Source: Sulfuricurvum sp.
GTDB lineage: Bacteria; Campylobacterota; Campylobacteria; Campylobacterales; Sulfurimonadaceae
Reading direction: 5' to 3'
DNA: 64,000 bases
Assembly (NCBI GenBank): GCA_030696775.1
Contig: JAUYRN010000031.1
Location: 1 to 64,000 of the forward strand
Below, piece by piece: positions 33,606-42,869 of the stretch; positions within the stretch are counted from its first letter, which is position 1; each line of letters starts with the position of its first letter. The notes below the pieces were generated by a model, which was given only the letters and a program-made list of their open reading frames with translations, was not told where the DNA came from and made no database searches. Both the position numbers and the translations under genes were made by a program.

Positions 33606-34253
33606 ATGCGATTACTAATTGCCGATGATGAAAAAGAGATGCTGGAACTGTTAAAACTTTCACTCGAAAACAAAGAGTGGATTATAGATACAGCTTGCGA
33701 TGTCGAAGAGGCAAAAAGCTACTTAGATGCGTACCATTATCAAGTTTTTTTGGTTGATCGAACGTTTCACGGAAAAGATCGTGTGCAAGAGCTGATTGTC
33801 TATGCAAAAACTAAAAACAATACGTTAGGCATTCTAGTCCTGAGTGCACTTGGAAGCATCGATGAAAAAGTCCAAGGGCTAGAGTATGGCGCAGATGACT
33901 ATCTCGAAAAGCCGTTTGATATTAAAGAGCTCCGCGCCAGACTTGTGGCACTTTCACGCCGATTTTCACCAACGATCAAAATATTTCGAGGCATAGAAAT
34001 CGATCCTCACCATAAAACGATTCGAAAAGAAAAAAGTGAAATTCTCCTTAGTGCTAACGAACATAAACTCTTTTTTTATCTTCTTGAACGCGCTTGTGTT
34101 GCTTCACGCGATGAAATCATGGATGCCCTTTACGATAATCCACAAAACATTACCCCTAATGCTATTGATGAATTAGTGGGGCGCCTGCGTCGTAAACTTG
34201 ACCCTGCTATTATTAAAACCGTCAAAACACGAGGATATGTAATTGAGCTTTAA
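33606..34253 (+). CDS. OmpR-family response regulator of the efflux operon
   Basis: 215 residues: receiver with acidic D7/D8, phospho-Asp51 (VFLVDRTF), Lys in LEKPFDIKEL, then a winged-helix domain (IEIDPHHKTIRKEKSEILLSANEHKLF ... IDELVGRLRRKLDPAIIKTVKTRGYVIEL). Its ATG directly follows the stop of the DUF3240 gene. As the fifth gene of the efflux operon it is a probable activator of the same operon in response to periplasmic metal. Confidence 0.92.
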   Translation: MRLLIADDEKEMLELLKLSLENKEWIIDTACDVEEAKSYLDAYHYQVFLVDRTFHGKDRVQELIVYAKTKNNTLGILVLSALGSIDEKVQGLEYGADDYLEKPFDIKELRARLVALSRRFSPTIKIFRGIEIDPHHKTIRKEKSEILLSANEHKLFFYLLERACVASRDEIMDALYDNPQNITPNAIDELVGRLRRKLDPAIIKTVKTRGYVIEL

Positions 34254-35451
34254 TTGGAGTAAATCACTTAAATTTAAAATTTCTTTTATCTTTGCAATAC
34301 TAATGGCAATCACCTTTAGCCTCAACTGGATGGTTGCCCTCCAAACGATGCGCAGTGAAAAAGTAAATGACATTCAAAAAGTTCTTAAACATTTATTGAA
34401 TGAAAGTAACGATGAATACATTACACAACCGCTTACCCCCGATAGTTCCGTGACTTTTTTATACGCTATTCCTCACAATCAAATGATTCTTGATGACTCC
34501 GAAGTATCTGCTTTACGTTTTTTGGTCTCTAAGCATCCTTATATTCCGTATGATAATGAGATTGTCGCTTCCGTACAACAACCCAACAGTATCTATCTAA
34601 ATGCCATTAGTAATTCGCGCAAAATTGATACGGCGCTCGATAAATATGGACAAAGGCTCTTAACACGCTATCTTATTTTTTTACTTGCTATTTTATTGAT
34701 CAGTATATTTTTACTCAACTACTACATGAAATCCTTAGCTGCATTAGCCAAAAAAACTCATGATTGGCAAATAGGTGATCCCTTTGATTTCTCACTGGAT
34801 AACGCTGGCAGTGAGATAAAAGAAGTATCGATCGCTTTTGAATCGCTTATTCGTAAAATAGAAGGATTTAGGAGAAAAGAAGGAGAACTGTTCAAAGAAG
34901 CAGCTCATGAGCTAAAAACACCTCTCGCACTTATGCGTTCACGCTTGGATGTGTACGAGTATACCCAAGGATATGATAAAAATAAATTTATCCTTGATTT
35001 GGGACATGATATCGAGCGTTTAACTACGGAATTGAAAAATGTTCTTTTTTTAGAAAGTTCCGATTATGAAGACCCCATAACCCTAAATATCACAACAGCA
35101 CTGCGCAATATCGTACAGAAGGTAGACATTCTCGCGAAACGAAAACAACTCCTTCTTCAGCTTCCCTCCGAAAGTTTTATCGTTTCGGCACCTGAGCGAT
35201 TACTCAAAAAAGTTCTCTTAGCATTGATTGAAAATGCCATGACCTATGCTCCGGAAAATAGCCAAATTCATATTGAGATTGATTCCATTGTACGAACCAT
35301 TACTATAACCAACGATGCCGGTCATGAGAAATACCTTTTCAGCTCCAAAATAGGACATAAAATGTTGCAAAGACTCAGCGAAGAGCTCCATTATACATAT
35401 GAAATCGCCCAACATGACTCTCAATACGCCATTACTCTTAAATTTTCGTAA
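34243..35451 (+). CDS. sensor histidine kinase with degenerate ATPase domain
   Basis: 402 residues starting at TTG (11 bases inside the regulator gene). TM1 is at about 13-33, followed by a periplasmic domain of about 105 residues and TM2 (142-160). The H-box is FKEAAHELKTPLALM with phospho-His222, and the N-box is LIENAMTYAP. After the N-box the usual DxGxG and GxGxG signatures are not readable (TNDAGHEKYLFSSKIGHKML), and the protein ends early. It may bind ATP in a reduced way or be mainly a phosphatase or scaffold. Its partner is the regulator just upstream. Confidence 0.85.
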   Translation: MSFNWSKSLKFKISFIFAILMAITFSLNWMVALQTMRSEKVNDIQKVLKHLLNESNDEYITQPLTPDSSVTFLYAIPHNQMILDDSEVSALRFLVSKHPYIPYDNEIVASVQQPNSIYLNAISNSRKIDTALDKYGQRLLTRYLIFLLAILLISIFLLNYYMKSLAALAKKTHDWQIGDPFDFSLDNAGSEIKEVSIAFESLIRKIEGFRRKEGELFKEAAHELKTPLALMRSRLDVYEYTQGYDKNKFILDLGHDIERLTTELKNVLFLESSDYEDPITLNITTALRNIVQKVDILAKRKQLLLQLPSESFIVSAPERLLKKVLLALIENAMTYAPENSQIHIEIDSIVRTITITNDAGHEKYLFSSKIGHKMLQRLSEELHYTYEIAQHDSQYAITLKFS

Positions 35452-35498
35452 GCACTTGTTATAATAACACTATTAATCTCTCAATAAATAGGAATTCA

Positions 35499-36047
35499 AT
35501 GAACTTTTTATGGCGCTCAACCAGTCACTTCAACCTTGCCAACTTGGTAACAATGGCAAACATCACCTGCGGTCTTCTTGCTACGTATTTTATTACTCAA
35601 AATCAATTCATCGTAGCCGTAGTCCTTGCATGGATGGGGGGAGCGTTCGATATTATTGACGGTAAAATTGCCCGTAAATTCGGTCTCTCTAACGAATTTG
35701 GAATTCAGCTCGATTCATTTGCTGATTTTCTCAGCTTCGTTCTCGTCCCGACCTTCTTTATCTTCCAAGGAGTTTATACTCATCTTGAGGGGATTCCTCT
35801 TATCATTACGTCAATCGCTTCGATCTACTATGTCATCAGCGGTCTGCGCCGTCTGATTCAGTTTAACATTAACGCCGATGTCGGAGAAGTAGCTAAACAT
35901 TTTACGGGAGTGCCTACACCACTTGGAGCAATTCTTTTATGGCTCGTATGGCTTGGATCAGGATTTATTGGATGGATGGGAGTACTTGCCCTGATGATTA
36001 TCATCGGAGCGCTGCTTAATTCTAAGGTGAAAATTCCACACCTTTAA
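35499..36047 (+). CDS. pssA: CDP-alcohol phosphatidyltransferase, PssA-like
   Basis: Membrane enzyme of phospholipid synthesis, most likely CDP-diacylglycerol-serine O-phosphatidyltransferase. The family motif DGxxAR(x8)GxxxDxxxD is complete: D51, D54-G55, A58-R59, G68, D72 and D76. About six membrane segments in 182 residues; PssA of relatives is usually around 240, so this is a short form. The N-terminus (FNLANLVTMANITCGLLA) is characteristic of PssA rather than PgsA. TATAAT is at 35460-35465 and TAGGAA precedes the ATG. Confidence 0.82.
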   Translation: MNFLWRSTSHFNLANLVTMANITCGLLATYFITQNQFIVAVVLAWMGGAFDIIDGKIARKFGLSNEFGIQLDSFADFLSFVLVPTFFIFQGVYTHLEGIPLIITSIASIYYVISGLRRLIQFNINADVGEVAKHFTGVPTPLGAILLWLVWLGSGFIGWMGVLALMIIIGALLNSKVKIPHL

Positions 36048-36068
36048 GATCTGTTTGCCGGCCACTTA

Positions 36069-36090
36069 TTCCCACTTTCGCGATTGGGAA
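36069..36090. terminator. bidirectional hairpin between pssA and rmuC
   Basis: TTCCCA (36069-36074) and TGGGAA (36085-36090) pair perfectly around a 10-base loop, in the short gap between two convergent genes. Confidence 0.45.
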
Positions 36091-36101
36091 CGAGAGAATA
36101 C

Positions 36102-37412
36102 TTAACTTTCAATATCTTCTTCACCATCATCTATTACCGACGATGGAAGCATCTTCTTAGGCTTCAATCCCAGCTTACGCATCGACTCTACCCGACGGAT
36201 CAAATTTCCTTTTCCGGTAGAAAGTTTATTCATGGCACCCTCATAGCTTTTTTGGGTTCGCCCGATCTGGTCACCGATTTTTTCCATATCTTCAACAAAC
36301 GCTACGAGTTTCTCATACAGCGCTTCAGCGGATTCGGCAATCGCTTTAGCGTTACGTTCTTGATACTCACTTCGCCAAATATGTTCTATCGTGCGCAATG
36401 TTACGAGAAGTGTGGAAGGAGAAACGACAACGATATTTTGCTCATAGGCTGTTTTGAAAAAGGTATTATCCTGTTCCAATGCGAGTAAAAATGCCCCTTC
36501 TATCGGCATAAAGAGCAGGACGAAATCAAGCGTCCGAACACCGTTGAGCTGTTCATACCGTTTGCCGCTCAGTCCTTTGATATGTCCGTGAATAGAAACA
36601 AGGTGCTGCTTAAGAGCATGAGCACGATCTTCATCATTGTCAGCCCGGATAAAGGCATCATACGCGACCAATGAGACCTTCGAGTCAATGATAATATCTT
36701 TATTCTGTGGAAGATGAACGATAACGTCAGGTCGGAATTTTTTCCCCTCTTCATCACTGTACGTATTTTGGGTTTCGTATTCATGCCCCTCACGAAGCCC
36801 TGAATCTTCCAGTATCCGTTCCAGTACAATCTCTCCCCAGTTGCCTTGAGTCTTATTTTCACCTTTAAGAGCATTAGTGAGATTGATCGCATCTTCACTG
36901 AGGCGTTCATTGAGAGATTTTAGACGAAGTATTTCGTCTTTGATACTCTGACGCTCTTTGGCATCATGGATAAACTGTTCTTTGCTCTGAGTCGCAAAAT
37001 TGGTGATCTGTTCACGAAACGGCTTGAGCAACAGATCAAGCCCTTTCGTATGCGCTTCATCAAAAGTTTTAGCTTTTTGGTCAAAAATTTGAGTCGCCAG
37101 ATGTTCAAACTGCCCTTTCATCTGCAGTTTTGCTTCATCGAGTAGACGTAATTTCTCTTCAAAAGCACGTGCTGATTCCTCATGTCGCGTATGCAATACC
37201 GCAAAATCCCGCTCAAGTGCATGATAATCATTGTTCTTGGCTTCAAATTTTGATTGAGACTCCATGCGCAATTGATGTTCTTGATTGAACATCTCTTGAA
37301 TCTGTAAGGCACGTGATTCCAACAAAGTGTATTCCTGACGGGATTGATTCCACATCCACGCGAGCGTTCCGGCAGTTAGGGTAGCAATTAGGGTTGTTAT
37401 TTCATATATCAT
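36102..37412 (-). CDS. rmuC: RmuC family protein
   Basis: 436 residues: a membrane anchor at the N-terminus (IATLTAGTLAWMWNQ), a long coiled coil (about 30-190), and the RmuC nuclease-like core (GNWGEIVLERILEDSGLREGHEYETQ, PDVIVHLPQNKDIIIDSKVSLVAYDAF, FLLFMPIEGAFLLALEQD). RmuC limits recombination at inverted repeats; a PD-(D/E)xK-like fold is proposed for the family. A single gene, divergent from ychJ and convergent with pssA. Confidence 0.93.
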   Translation of the reverse strand: MIYEITTLIATLTAGTLAWMWNQSRQEYTLLESRALQIQEMFNQEHQLRMESQSKFEAKNNDYHALERDFAVLHTRHEESARAFEEKLRLLDEAKLQMKGQFEHLATQIFDQKAKTFDEAHTKGLDLLLKPFREQITNFATQSKEQFIHDAKERQSIKDEILRLKSLNERLSEDAINLTNALKGENKTQGNWGEIVLERILEDSGLREGHEYETQNTYSDEEGKKFRPDVIVHLPQNKDIIIDSKVSLVAYDAFIRADNDEDRAHALKQHLVSIHGHIKGLSGKRYEQLNGVRTLDFVLLFMPIEGAFLLALEQDNTFFKTAYEQNIVVVSPSTLLVTLRTIEHIWRSEYQERNAKAIAESAEALYEKLVAFVEDMEKIGDQIGRTQKSYEGAMNKLSTGKGNLIRRVESMRKLGLKPKKMLPSSVIDDGEEDIES

Positions 37413-37475
37413 GGTGTGATTATAACCAACCGCCAGCTAAGGCGAAAAAAATATGGCATGGTGTAATATTTTTAG

Positions 37476-37874
37476 ATGAAAATATCTTCCAATGCACCCT
37501 GCCCCTGTTACAGTGGTGAAAAATACAAAAAATGTTGTCAGCCTTATCATAAAGGGATATTTCCCTCCAATGCACTCAAACTTATGCGCTCCCGTTACAG
37601 CGCCTATTCTTTGAATTTAGCGGATTACATCCTAAAAACAACCCATCCTAACAATCCTGATTACACGGTTGAAACATCTTTGTGGAAACAAAGTATTTTA
37701 GAGTTTTCTCACAATACTCAGTTCTTAGGATTAAAGATTGGTGAATTTATAGATGGTGAAACGGTCGCGTATGTGACGTTTGAGGCTATCTTGGACAGCG
37801 GCTCTCTCAAAGAGAAAAGCCGATTTTTAAAAGAAGATGGAAAATGGCTCTATGAAAGCGGGAGCTTCGATTAG
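37476..37874 (+). CDS. ychJ: YchJ-family SEC-C motif protein
   Basis: 132 residues. The N-terminal SEC-C zinc motif is CPCYSGEKYKKCC (Cys pattern CxC...CC, residues 9-21), followed by an NTF2-like YchJ domain (LMRSRYSAYSLNLADYILKTTHP ... VTFEAILDSGSLKEKSRFLKEDGKWLYESG). Function of the family is unknown; zinc binding is expected. Its stop overlaps the convergent cupin gene by 4 bp. Confidence 0.9.
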   Translation: MKISSNAPCPCYSGEKYKKCCQPYHKGIFPSNALKLMRSRYSAYSLNLADYILKTTHPNNPDYTVETSLWKQSILEFSHNTQFLGLKIGEFIDGETVAYVTFEAILDSGSLKEKSRFLKEDGKWLYESGSFD

Positions 37875-38227
37875 CACCCGACCATTTCAATGCAATCTTC
37901 CCCTTTAGGGATCAGGCACAAAAACACATATGCTTCCTCACCAACCGTCTCATAACTGTGAGGTACTCCTGCTGGAATAAAAAGGATATCCCCTGCAACT
38001 GCTTCAAACGTCTTATCCCCACACTTCACGTTTGCTTTTCCTGATAGCACATATTGCTCATGCTCAACCGTATTCGTATGATGTGGCATAAAACCGCCCG
38101 CATCAATAGTAAAACATCGCATCGCAAAATTGGGAACTTCTTGTAAAGAGAGAAGCATCTGCATACTAACACCAATACCAGCTTTTTGAGGTATGGATTC
38201 AATTGTATTTAATTTTTTATGTATCAT
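37871..38227 (-). CDS. single-domain cupin protein
   Basis: 118 residues from an ATG with AAGGATCATA upstream (the upstream open frame to 38290 was rejected). A conserved small beta-barrel with cupin motif 1 (PHHTNTVEHEQYVLSG, three His and a Glu as likely metal ligands) and motif 2 (GDILFIPAGVPHSYE). It has a Cys-containing tail (GEDCIEMVGC). Small cupins can be metal-dependent enzymes or sensors; the substrate is not readable. Divergent from rho. Confidence 0.82.
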   Translation of the reverse strand: MIHKKLNTIESIPQKAGIGVSMQMLLSLQEVPNFAMRCFTIDAGGFMPHHTNTVEHEQYVLSGKANVKCGDKTFEAVAGDILFIPAGVPHSYETVGEEAYVFLCLIPKGEDCIEMVGC

Positions 38228-38271
38228 TATGATCCTTTTTTTAGTTGTATTATCCCATATTTTCCTCAAAC

Positions 38272-38300
38272 TTGACAACCCATCCACCATTGATTATAAT
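38272..38300 (+). promoter_or_regulatory. perfect consensus promoter of rho
   Basis: TTGACA (38272-38277), exactly 17 bases, TATAAT (38295-38300). Predicted start near 38307, leaving a pyrimidine-rich, G-poor leader of about 76 bases before rho. Confidence 0.75.
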
Positions 38301-38382
38301 GTCATCATACAAAAAGACTCTCAAGCAATCTACAACTTTCTTCTATAGCACAAAATTTTCATACCCTAAGGCTTCTTTCATA

Positions 38383-39714
38383 ATGAGCGATATCGCAAAA
38401 ACCCCTACTCCTCGAAATAACTCCAAAAACCGTACTCATACCCCAGTAGAAGGGTTCACGATTGAAGCCCTTAGAACAAAAACACTTGAAACCCTCCTAG
38501 AGATTGCAACCTCACTCAGTGTCGAAGACCCAAACGAGCTAAAGCGTCAAGACCTTATTTTTGAAATCTTAAAAACGCAAGTACAGCAAGGCGGATTTAT
38601 CCTCTTCACCGGTATTTTAGAAATCATGCAAGACGGTTACGGTTTTTTACGTGCTGTCGACCAAGGTTTCAGTGATTCGATGCACGATGCGTATGTTTCC
38701 AGCACTCAAATTCGCCGTTTCGCTCTCCGTAATGGGGACATTGTTACAGGTCAAGTACGTGCACCAAAAGATCAAGAGCGCTATTATGCTCTTCTAAAAG
38801 TCGAAGCAATCAACTATCTTCCGCCTGAAGAGTCTAAAAAACGTCCATTATTTGAAAACCTTACTCCTCTTTACGCACTCGAACAACTCAAACTTGAGTA
38901 CCAACCAACGCATTTGACTGGACGAATGATGGATTTATTCTGTCCGGTAGGTAAAGGACAGCGTGGTCTCGTTGTCGCCCCTCCACGCTCAGGAAAAACA
39001 GAACTTTTAAAAGAAATTGCTCATGGTATTACCACCAATCATCCCGAAGCGGAACTCATGGTATTGCTCGTCGATGAACGTCCGGAAGAAGTAACCGATA
39101 TGGAACGCTCCGTCAAAGGCGAAGTTTACAGTTCCACGTTTGATGAACCCGCAAAAAACCATGTCAAAGTAGCTGAAATGGTTATCGAACGTGCAAAACG
39201 CCGCGTAGAACTTGGAAAAGATGTTGTTATTTTGCTTGACTCCATCACCCGTCTTGCCCGTGCATACAATACCGTCACTCCAAGCTCAGGTAAAGTCCTC
39301 TCAGGAGGAGTAGATGCCAACGCGCTGCACAAACCAAAACGTTTCTTTGGTGCTGCTCGTAACATCGAAAACGGCGGAAGTCTAACCATCATCGCAACTG
39401 CATTGGTCGAAACAGGAAGCAAAATGGACGAAGTCATTTTCGAAGAGTTCAAAGGAACCGGTAACTCCGAAGTCGTACTCAGCCGTAAGATTTCAGAACG
39501 TCGAATCTATCCTGCTATTGATATTCTCAAATCAGGTACACGTAAAGAAGAACTTCTTTTAGGTGCCGATGTCTTGCAAAAAGTATTTGTATTGCGTTCT
39601 ATGCTGCACAAACAAGAAGACGAAGTTGAAGCATTGCGTTTCCTCTACAGCACCATGCTAAAGAGTAAAAGCAATACTGAATTTCTTGACAGTATGAACG
39701 AGTCGGGTAAATAA
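38383..39714 (+). CDS. rho: transcription termination factor Rho
   Basis: Hexameric RNA helicase that ends transcription. 443 residues from the ATG at 38383 ([10 protein letters not shown]); the open frame upstream is leader. The N-terminal helix bundle ([19 protein letters not shown]) and cold-shock-like RNA-binding domain ([38 protein letters not shown]) precede the RecA-like core with Walker [10 protein letters not shown], Walker [19 protein letters not shown]- and R-loops ([30 protein letters not shown]). Its stop overlaps the murI ATG by one base. Confidence 0.97.
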   Translation: MSDIAKTPTPRNNSKNRTHTPVEGFTIEALRTKTLETLLEIATSLSVEDPNELKRQDLIFEILKTQVQQGGFILFTGILEIMQDGYGFLRAVDQGFSDSMHDAYVSSTQIRRFALRNGDIVTGQVRAPKDQERYYALLKVEAINYLPPEESKKRPLFENLTPLYALEQLKLEYQPTHLTGRMMDLFCPVGKGQRGLVVAPPRSGKTELLKEIAHGITTNHPEAELMVLLVDERPEEVTDMERSVKGEVYSSTFDEPAKNHVKVAEMVIERAKRRVELGKDVVILLDSITRLARAYNTVTPSSGKVLSGGVDANALHKPKRFFGAARNIENGGSLTIIATALVETGSKMDEVIFEEFKGTGNSEVVLSRKISERRIYPAIDILKSGTRKEELLLGADVLQKVFVLRSMLHKQEDEVEALRFLYSTMLKSKSNTEFLDSMNESGK

Positions 39715-40460
39715 TGCGCGTCGGTGTTTTCGATAGCGGGGTTGGAGGCTTAAGCGTCGTCAAATCCCTATTGGAGCACCATCTTTTTGAAGAAATCATC
39801 TATTTTGGTGATACCGCCCGTGTCCCTTATGGGGTCAAAGATCAAAATACCATTATCCGCTATTCTCTCGAAGCAATCGAATTTTTTAAAAACTTCGAGA
39901 TCGATTTACTTATCACCGCATGCAATACTGTCAGTGCCTACGCCCTAGATGAAATGCGTCTTCATAGCGATCACGATGTTATCGGTGTTGTGGATCCCGG
40001 AGTCTTAGCACTCAAAAATGCGATCCCCGATACGAATGCCAATATTCTTATTTTAGGCACCAAAGCAACCGTAAAATCAGGCGCTTACACAAAAGGACTC
40101 AATGCTCTTGGATATCAAAATCTAAGTGCTATTGCCACAGGGCTTCTCGTCCCCATCGTCGAAGAGGGATTGTATGAAGGAGAAGTTCTCCAAAGTACGT
40201 TGAACCATTATTTTGGCAATTTGACCCAAGCACCGGATGCGATTATCCTCGGATGTACCCATTTTCCCCTTATCGCCAATGCTATAGAGTCCTACTTCGA
40301 GGGAAAAAGTACCTTGATCCACTCAGGAGAAGCAATCGTTGAGTATTTAGAAGCGCATTACGATTTTACGAAACGCTTTGAGCATACAGAACTGAAATTT
40401 TTCGCCTCTGAAAATCCAGAGGGACTTCGACGTACCGCCAAAGAATGGCTACAATTATAA
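39714..40460 (+). CDS. murI: glutamate racemase
   Basis: Makes D-glutamate for peptidoglycan. 248 residues with the paired catalytic Cys motifs: DSGVGGLSV at the N-terminus (GDTARVPYG follows), LITACNTVSA (first Cys, about residue 68) and ILGCTHFPLI (second Cys, about residue 179). Directly downstream of rho by one-base overlap and followed by dnaX after 10 bases, forming a rho-murI-dnaX unit. Confidence 0.97.
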   Translation: MRVGVFDSGVGGLSVVKSLLEHHLFEEIIYFGDTARVPYGVKDQNTIIRYSLEAIEFFKNFEIDLLITACNTVSAYALDEMRLHSDHDVIGVVDPGVLALKNAIPDTNANILILGTKATVKSGAYTKGLNALGYQNLSAIATGLLVPIVEEGLYEGEVLQSTLNHYFGNLTQAPDAIILGCTHFPLIANAIESYFEGKSTLIHSGEAIVEYLEAHYDFTKRFEHTELKFFASENPEGLRRTAKEWLQL

Positions 40461-40470
40461 AGGAAATGCA

Positions 40471-42102
40471 ATGGCTGAACGTTCCGAAGTATTAGCATTA
40501 AAATACCGCCCAAAACGATTCGAAGAGCTTATCGGTCAAGAGAGTATTTCTCAAACTCTCAGCCTCGCTCTGGACTCCAAGCGTCTCTCTCATGCGTATC
40601 TTTTTTCAGGGCTTCGCGGATCGGGAAAAACCTCTACTGCACGGATTTTTGCTAAATCACTCATGTGCGAAAACGGTCCAACTTCCGCACCGTGTGATGT
40701 CTGTTCTCACTGTGTGATGGCGAACGAAGGTCGTCATATTGATATCATCGAAATGGATGCTGCATCCAGTCGTAAAATCGATGACATCCGTGACCTCATC
40801 GAAAACACCAAATACCGTCCGGCAGCAGGGGCATTTAAAATCTTCATTATTGACGAAGTACACATGCTCACCAAAGAAGCGCACAATGCTCTTCTTAAAA
40901 CTCTCGAAGAACCGCCTGAATATGTCAAGTTTATTCTGGCAACCACCGATCCGCTCAAACTCCCGCCTACCATTCTGAGCCGAACCCAGCATTTTCGTTT
41001 TAAGCGTATCAGTCACCCGAATATTGTTCATCACCTCAGCCACATCCTCCACCTTGAAAACATTGAGTTTCAGCCAGAGTCCCTCGATATTCTGGCACGA
41101 AGCGGGTCAGGAAGCCTACGAGACACCCTTACACTTCTTGATCAGGCAATCATCTATTCCAAAGGTTTTGTTGACGTAAAAACGGTTACGGATATGCTGG
41201 GACTTCTTGATCCTGAATATATCTCGCTCCTCTTTGACGCCATTTTTGCCAAAAACCGTAATTCACTTATCGGTATGCTCAAAGAGCTCGAAGCCTATGA
41301 AGCCGAAATGGTGGTCGATGAACTGATCGCCTTTCTCAAAGAAAAGCTTTACGAAGGAGACCATCGCTTTAGCCCTCTGGTTATTGAACGATTTTTTCGA
41401 ATTCTCAGTGATGCAAAAACCCTCTTCGCCATCAATGCGGATGGCGGGTTTGTCATAGGACTCATCTTATTTAAGATGATTGAAGCACTGAAAATCAAAG
41501 AGATCGATGAAATGATCGAGTCCCTCGAATCACGTACACCGCTGCATGCAGTTCCCAATACAACACCGATAGCAACAGCTCCTCAACCTGTTCAAAAAAT
41601 TACGGTAACCGCGTCCGAAGTCTCCCCTTTTGATCACTTATGTGCCAAAATCCGTGATCGTGATGCTACCCTTTCACGATGCTTTGAGAACAATATCACG
41701 TTTGTTTCATTTGATGGAAACACTCTCACATGGGAAAGTTGTGCTGAGGGAAATGATAGAGAGCTACTAAAACACGGATATTCTATTATCCGCCAATTTG
41801 TTCGCGAAATTTATGGGATTGACACGGTGATAAAATCGCAAGGTTGCACCAAAGAAGCAGTCCCCGAAGTCCCAGCACAAGAGCCAGCACCCAAACCTAT
41901 CAGTGAACCCGCTGAAGAACCTATCGTAGAACCTTCGTCAATGGTAGAAGATGTGGAAATTAGCGTCGGAAGCTGTGTCAGTCAATGCGATGAAGTCAGT
42001 ATAAAAGAATTTGACGGCTCCGACGTCCTAAAAGAACCCATGATCGCCAAAGCCGCAGAACTCTTTGAAGCAACGAAGATTACGGTGCAATCGAAGGTAT
42101 AA
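40471..42102 (+). CDS. dnaX: DNA polymerase III subunit gamma/tau
   Basis: Clamp-loader ATPase, 543 residues. Walker A GLRGSGKTS (about 44-52), zinc site CENGPTSAPCDVCSHC, Walker B IIDEVHML, and sensor TILSRTQHFRFKR. The C-terminal region (350-543) is Pro/Glu-rich and then a short conserved tail, shorter than E. coli tau. I saw no A-rich slippery site like the E. coli one, so a single product is likely. AAAGGA precedes the ATG. Confidence 0.96.
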   Translation: MAERSEVLALKYRPKRFEELIGQESISQTLSLALDSKRLSHAYLFSGLRGSGKTSTARIFAKSLMCENGPTSAPCDVCSHCVMANEGRHIDIIEMDAASSRKIDDIRDLIENTKYRPAAGAFKIFIIDEVHMLTKEAHNALLKTLEEPPEYVKFILATTDPLKLPPTILSRTQHFRFKRISHPNIVHHLSHILHLENIEFQPESLDILARSGSGSLRDTLTLLDQAIIYSKGFVDVKTVTDMLGLLDPEYISLLFDAIFAKNRNSLIGMLKELEAYEAEMVVDELIAFLKEKLYEGDHRFSPLVIERFFRILSDAKTLFAINADGGFVIGLILFKMIEALKIKEIDEMIESLESRTPLHAVPNTTPIATAPQPVQKITVTASEVSPFDHLCAKIRDRDATLSRCFENNITFVSFDGNTLTWESCAEGNDRELLKHGYSIIRQFVREIYGIDTVIKSQGCTKEAVPEVPAQEPAPKPISEPAEEPIVEPSSMVEDVEISVGSCVSQCDEVSIKEFDGSDVLKEPMIAKAAELFEATKITVQSKV

Positions 42103-42105
42103 CCT

Positions 42106-42122
42106 CGATTTTATCGTTTTTT
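42106..42122 (+). terminator. short terminator-like hairpin after dnaX
   Basis: CGAT (42106-42109) and ATCG (42113-42116) pair around TTT, followed by six T residues. The stem is only 4 bp, so the call is weak. Confidence 0.35.
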
Positions 42123-42860
42123 CCACACCGACATTTGTGAAATCGTATGTTGAAACTTACGTGCGGTTTCGCGAATAACGAACGGGACATCTTCAGTTGC
42201 GATAAGCTCAAAATGGCTTTCTAATAGTTCTTTTAATCCCTCTAACGTCGAGACTTCTTTTCCCTTTTCATCCACATAACCGCCTATCCAAAACTTTTTT
42301 GCTGTGTATTCTTCTTTCCATGTATAAGGTGAAGTCAGTACCAAAATTCCATTATCATTAATCCGTTCATGAATGGTTGATAAAAACAATTTTGGCTGAT
42401 ACAATCGGTCGATGAGATTGGTGGCCATAACCAAAGCATAGCCGCTAAACGTTTCAGCCAAAGCGCACGCATCTCCTTGAGAAAACTTTACTTTGACACA
42501 CGCATCTCGGAAGCTGTACATTGTCATATCAACAAGTATTTGATTTTTAAGATCACCTTCTGTATTTTGCGCATACATTATTCGACCATTTTTTTGAAGC
42601 TCTGCTGCCGCATCTATAAACGCCTGAGAATAGTCAACACCGTCAACATGATCAAACTCCAGTGCCAGCTCAAAAGATGCTCGCCCTGTTGCACATCCTA
42701 AATCCAATGCTTTGCCTTGTTGCGTATTTTTAGAATACCCAATGGCTTTTTGCGCACAAACTTTAGCAAAGTTTTCAACACCAAAATAGTCATCTCCATA
42801 TTGAAAATCACAATATTGAGAGACCAATTCATCCGTTTCATAAATATTTGTTTCTTTCAT
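42111..42860 (-). CDS. stand-alone OvoA-type (mercaptohistidine) N-methyltransferase
   Basis: SAM-dependent methyltransferase, about 249 residues, resembling the C-terminal domain of OvoA (ovothiol synthesis, N1-methylation of 4-mercaptohistidine). The hallmark NIYETDELVSQYCDFQYGDDYFGVENF is at the N-terminus, followed by SAM motif ALDLGCATGRASFELA and VDGVDYSQ. The usual N-terminal sulfoxide synthase domain is absent. The ATG at 42860 is preferred because AGGTGG lies 5 bases upstream; ATG 42863 and GTG 42869 are alternatives. Translationally linked to the upstream ADP-ribosylglycohydrolase-like gene (its stop codon touches the ribosome-binding site). Confidence 0.78.
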   Translation of the reverse strand: MKETNIYETDELVSQYCDFQYGDDYFGVENFAKVCAQKAIGYSKNTQQGKALDLGCATGRASFELALEFDHVDGVDYSQAFIDAAAELQKNGRIMYAQNTEGDLKNQILVDMTMYSFRDACVKVKFSQGDACALAETFSGYALVMATNLIDRLYQPKLFLSTIHERINDNGILVLTSPYTWKEEYTAKKFWIGGYVDEKGKEVSTLEGLKELLESHFELIATEDVPFVIRETARKFQHTISQMSVWKKR

Positions 42861-42869
42861 CATGTCCAC

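Noticed and set aside
34243-35451. Efflux-operon kinase as a pseudogene
   Set aside because: The frame is intact and correctly coupled to the regulator; only the ATPase signatures are degenerate.
37431-37451. CGCC/GGCG hairpin followed by seven A residues between rmuC and ychJ, sharing GCCTTAGC with the repeat core
   Set aside because: No flanking hairpins and no GTAG. The A-run is on the wrong side for a plus-strand terminator. Chance match is likely.
40471-42102. Programmed frameshift in dnaX giving gamma and tau
   Set aside because: I found no clear A-rich slippery heptamer followed by a stem in the expected region.
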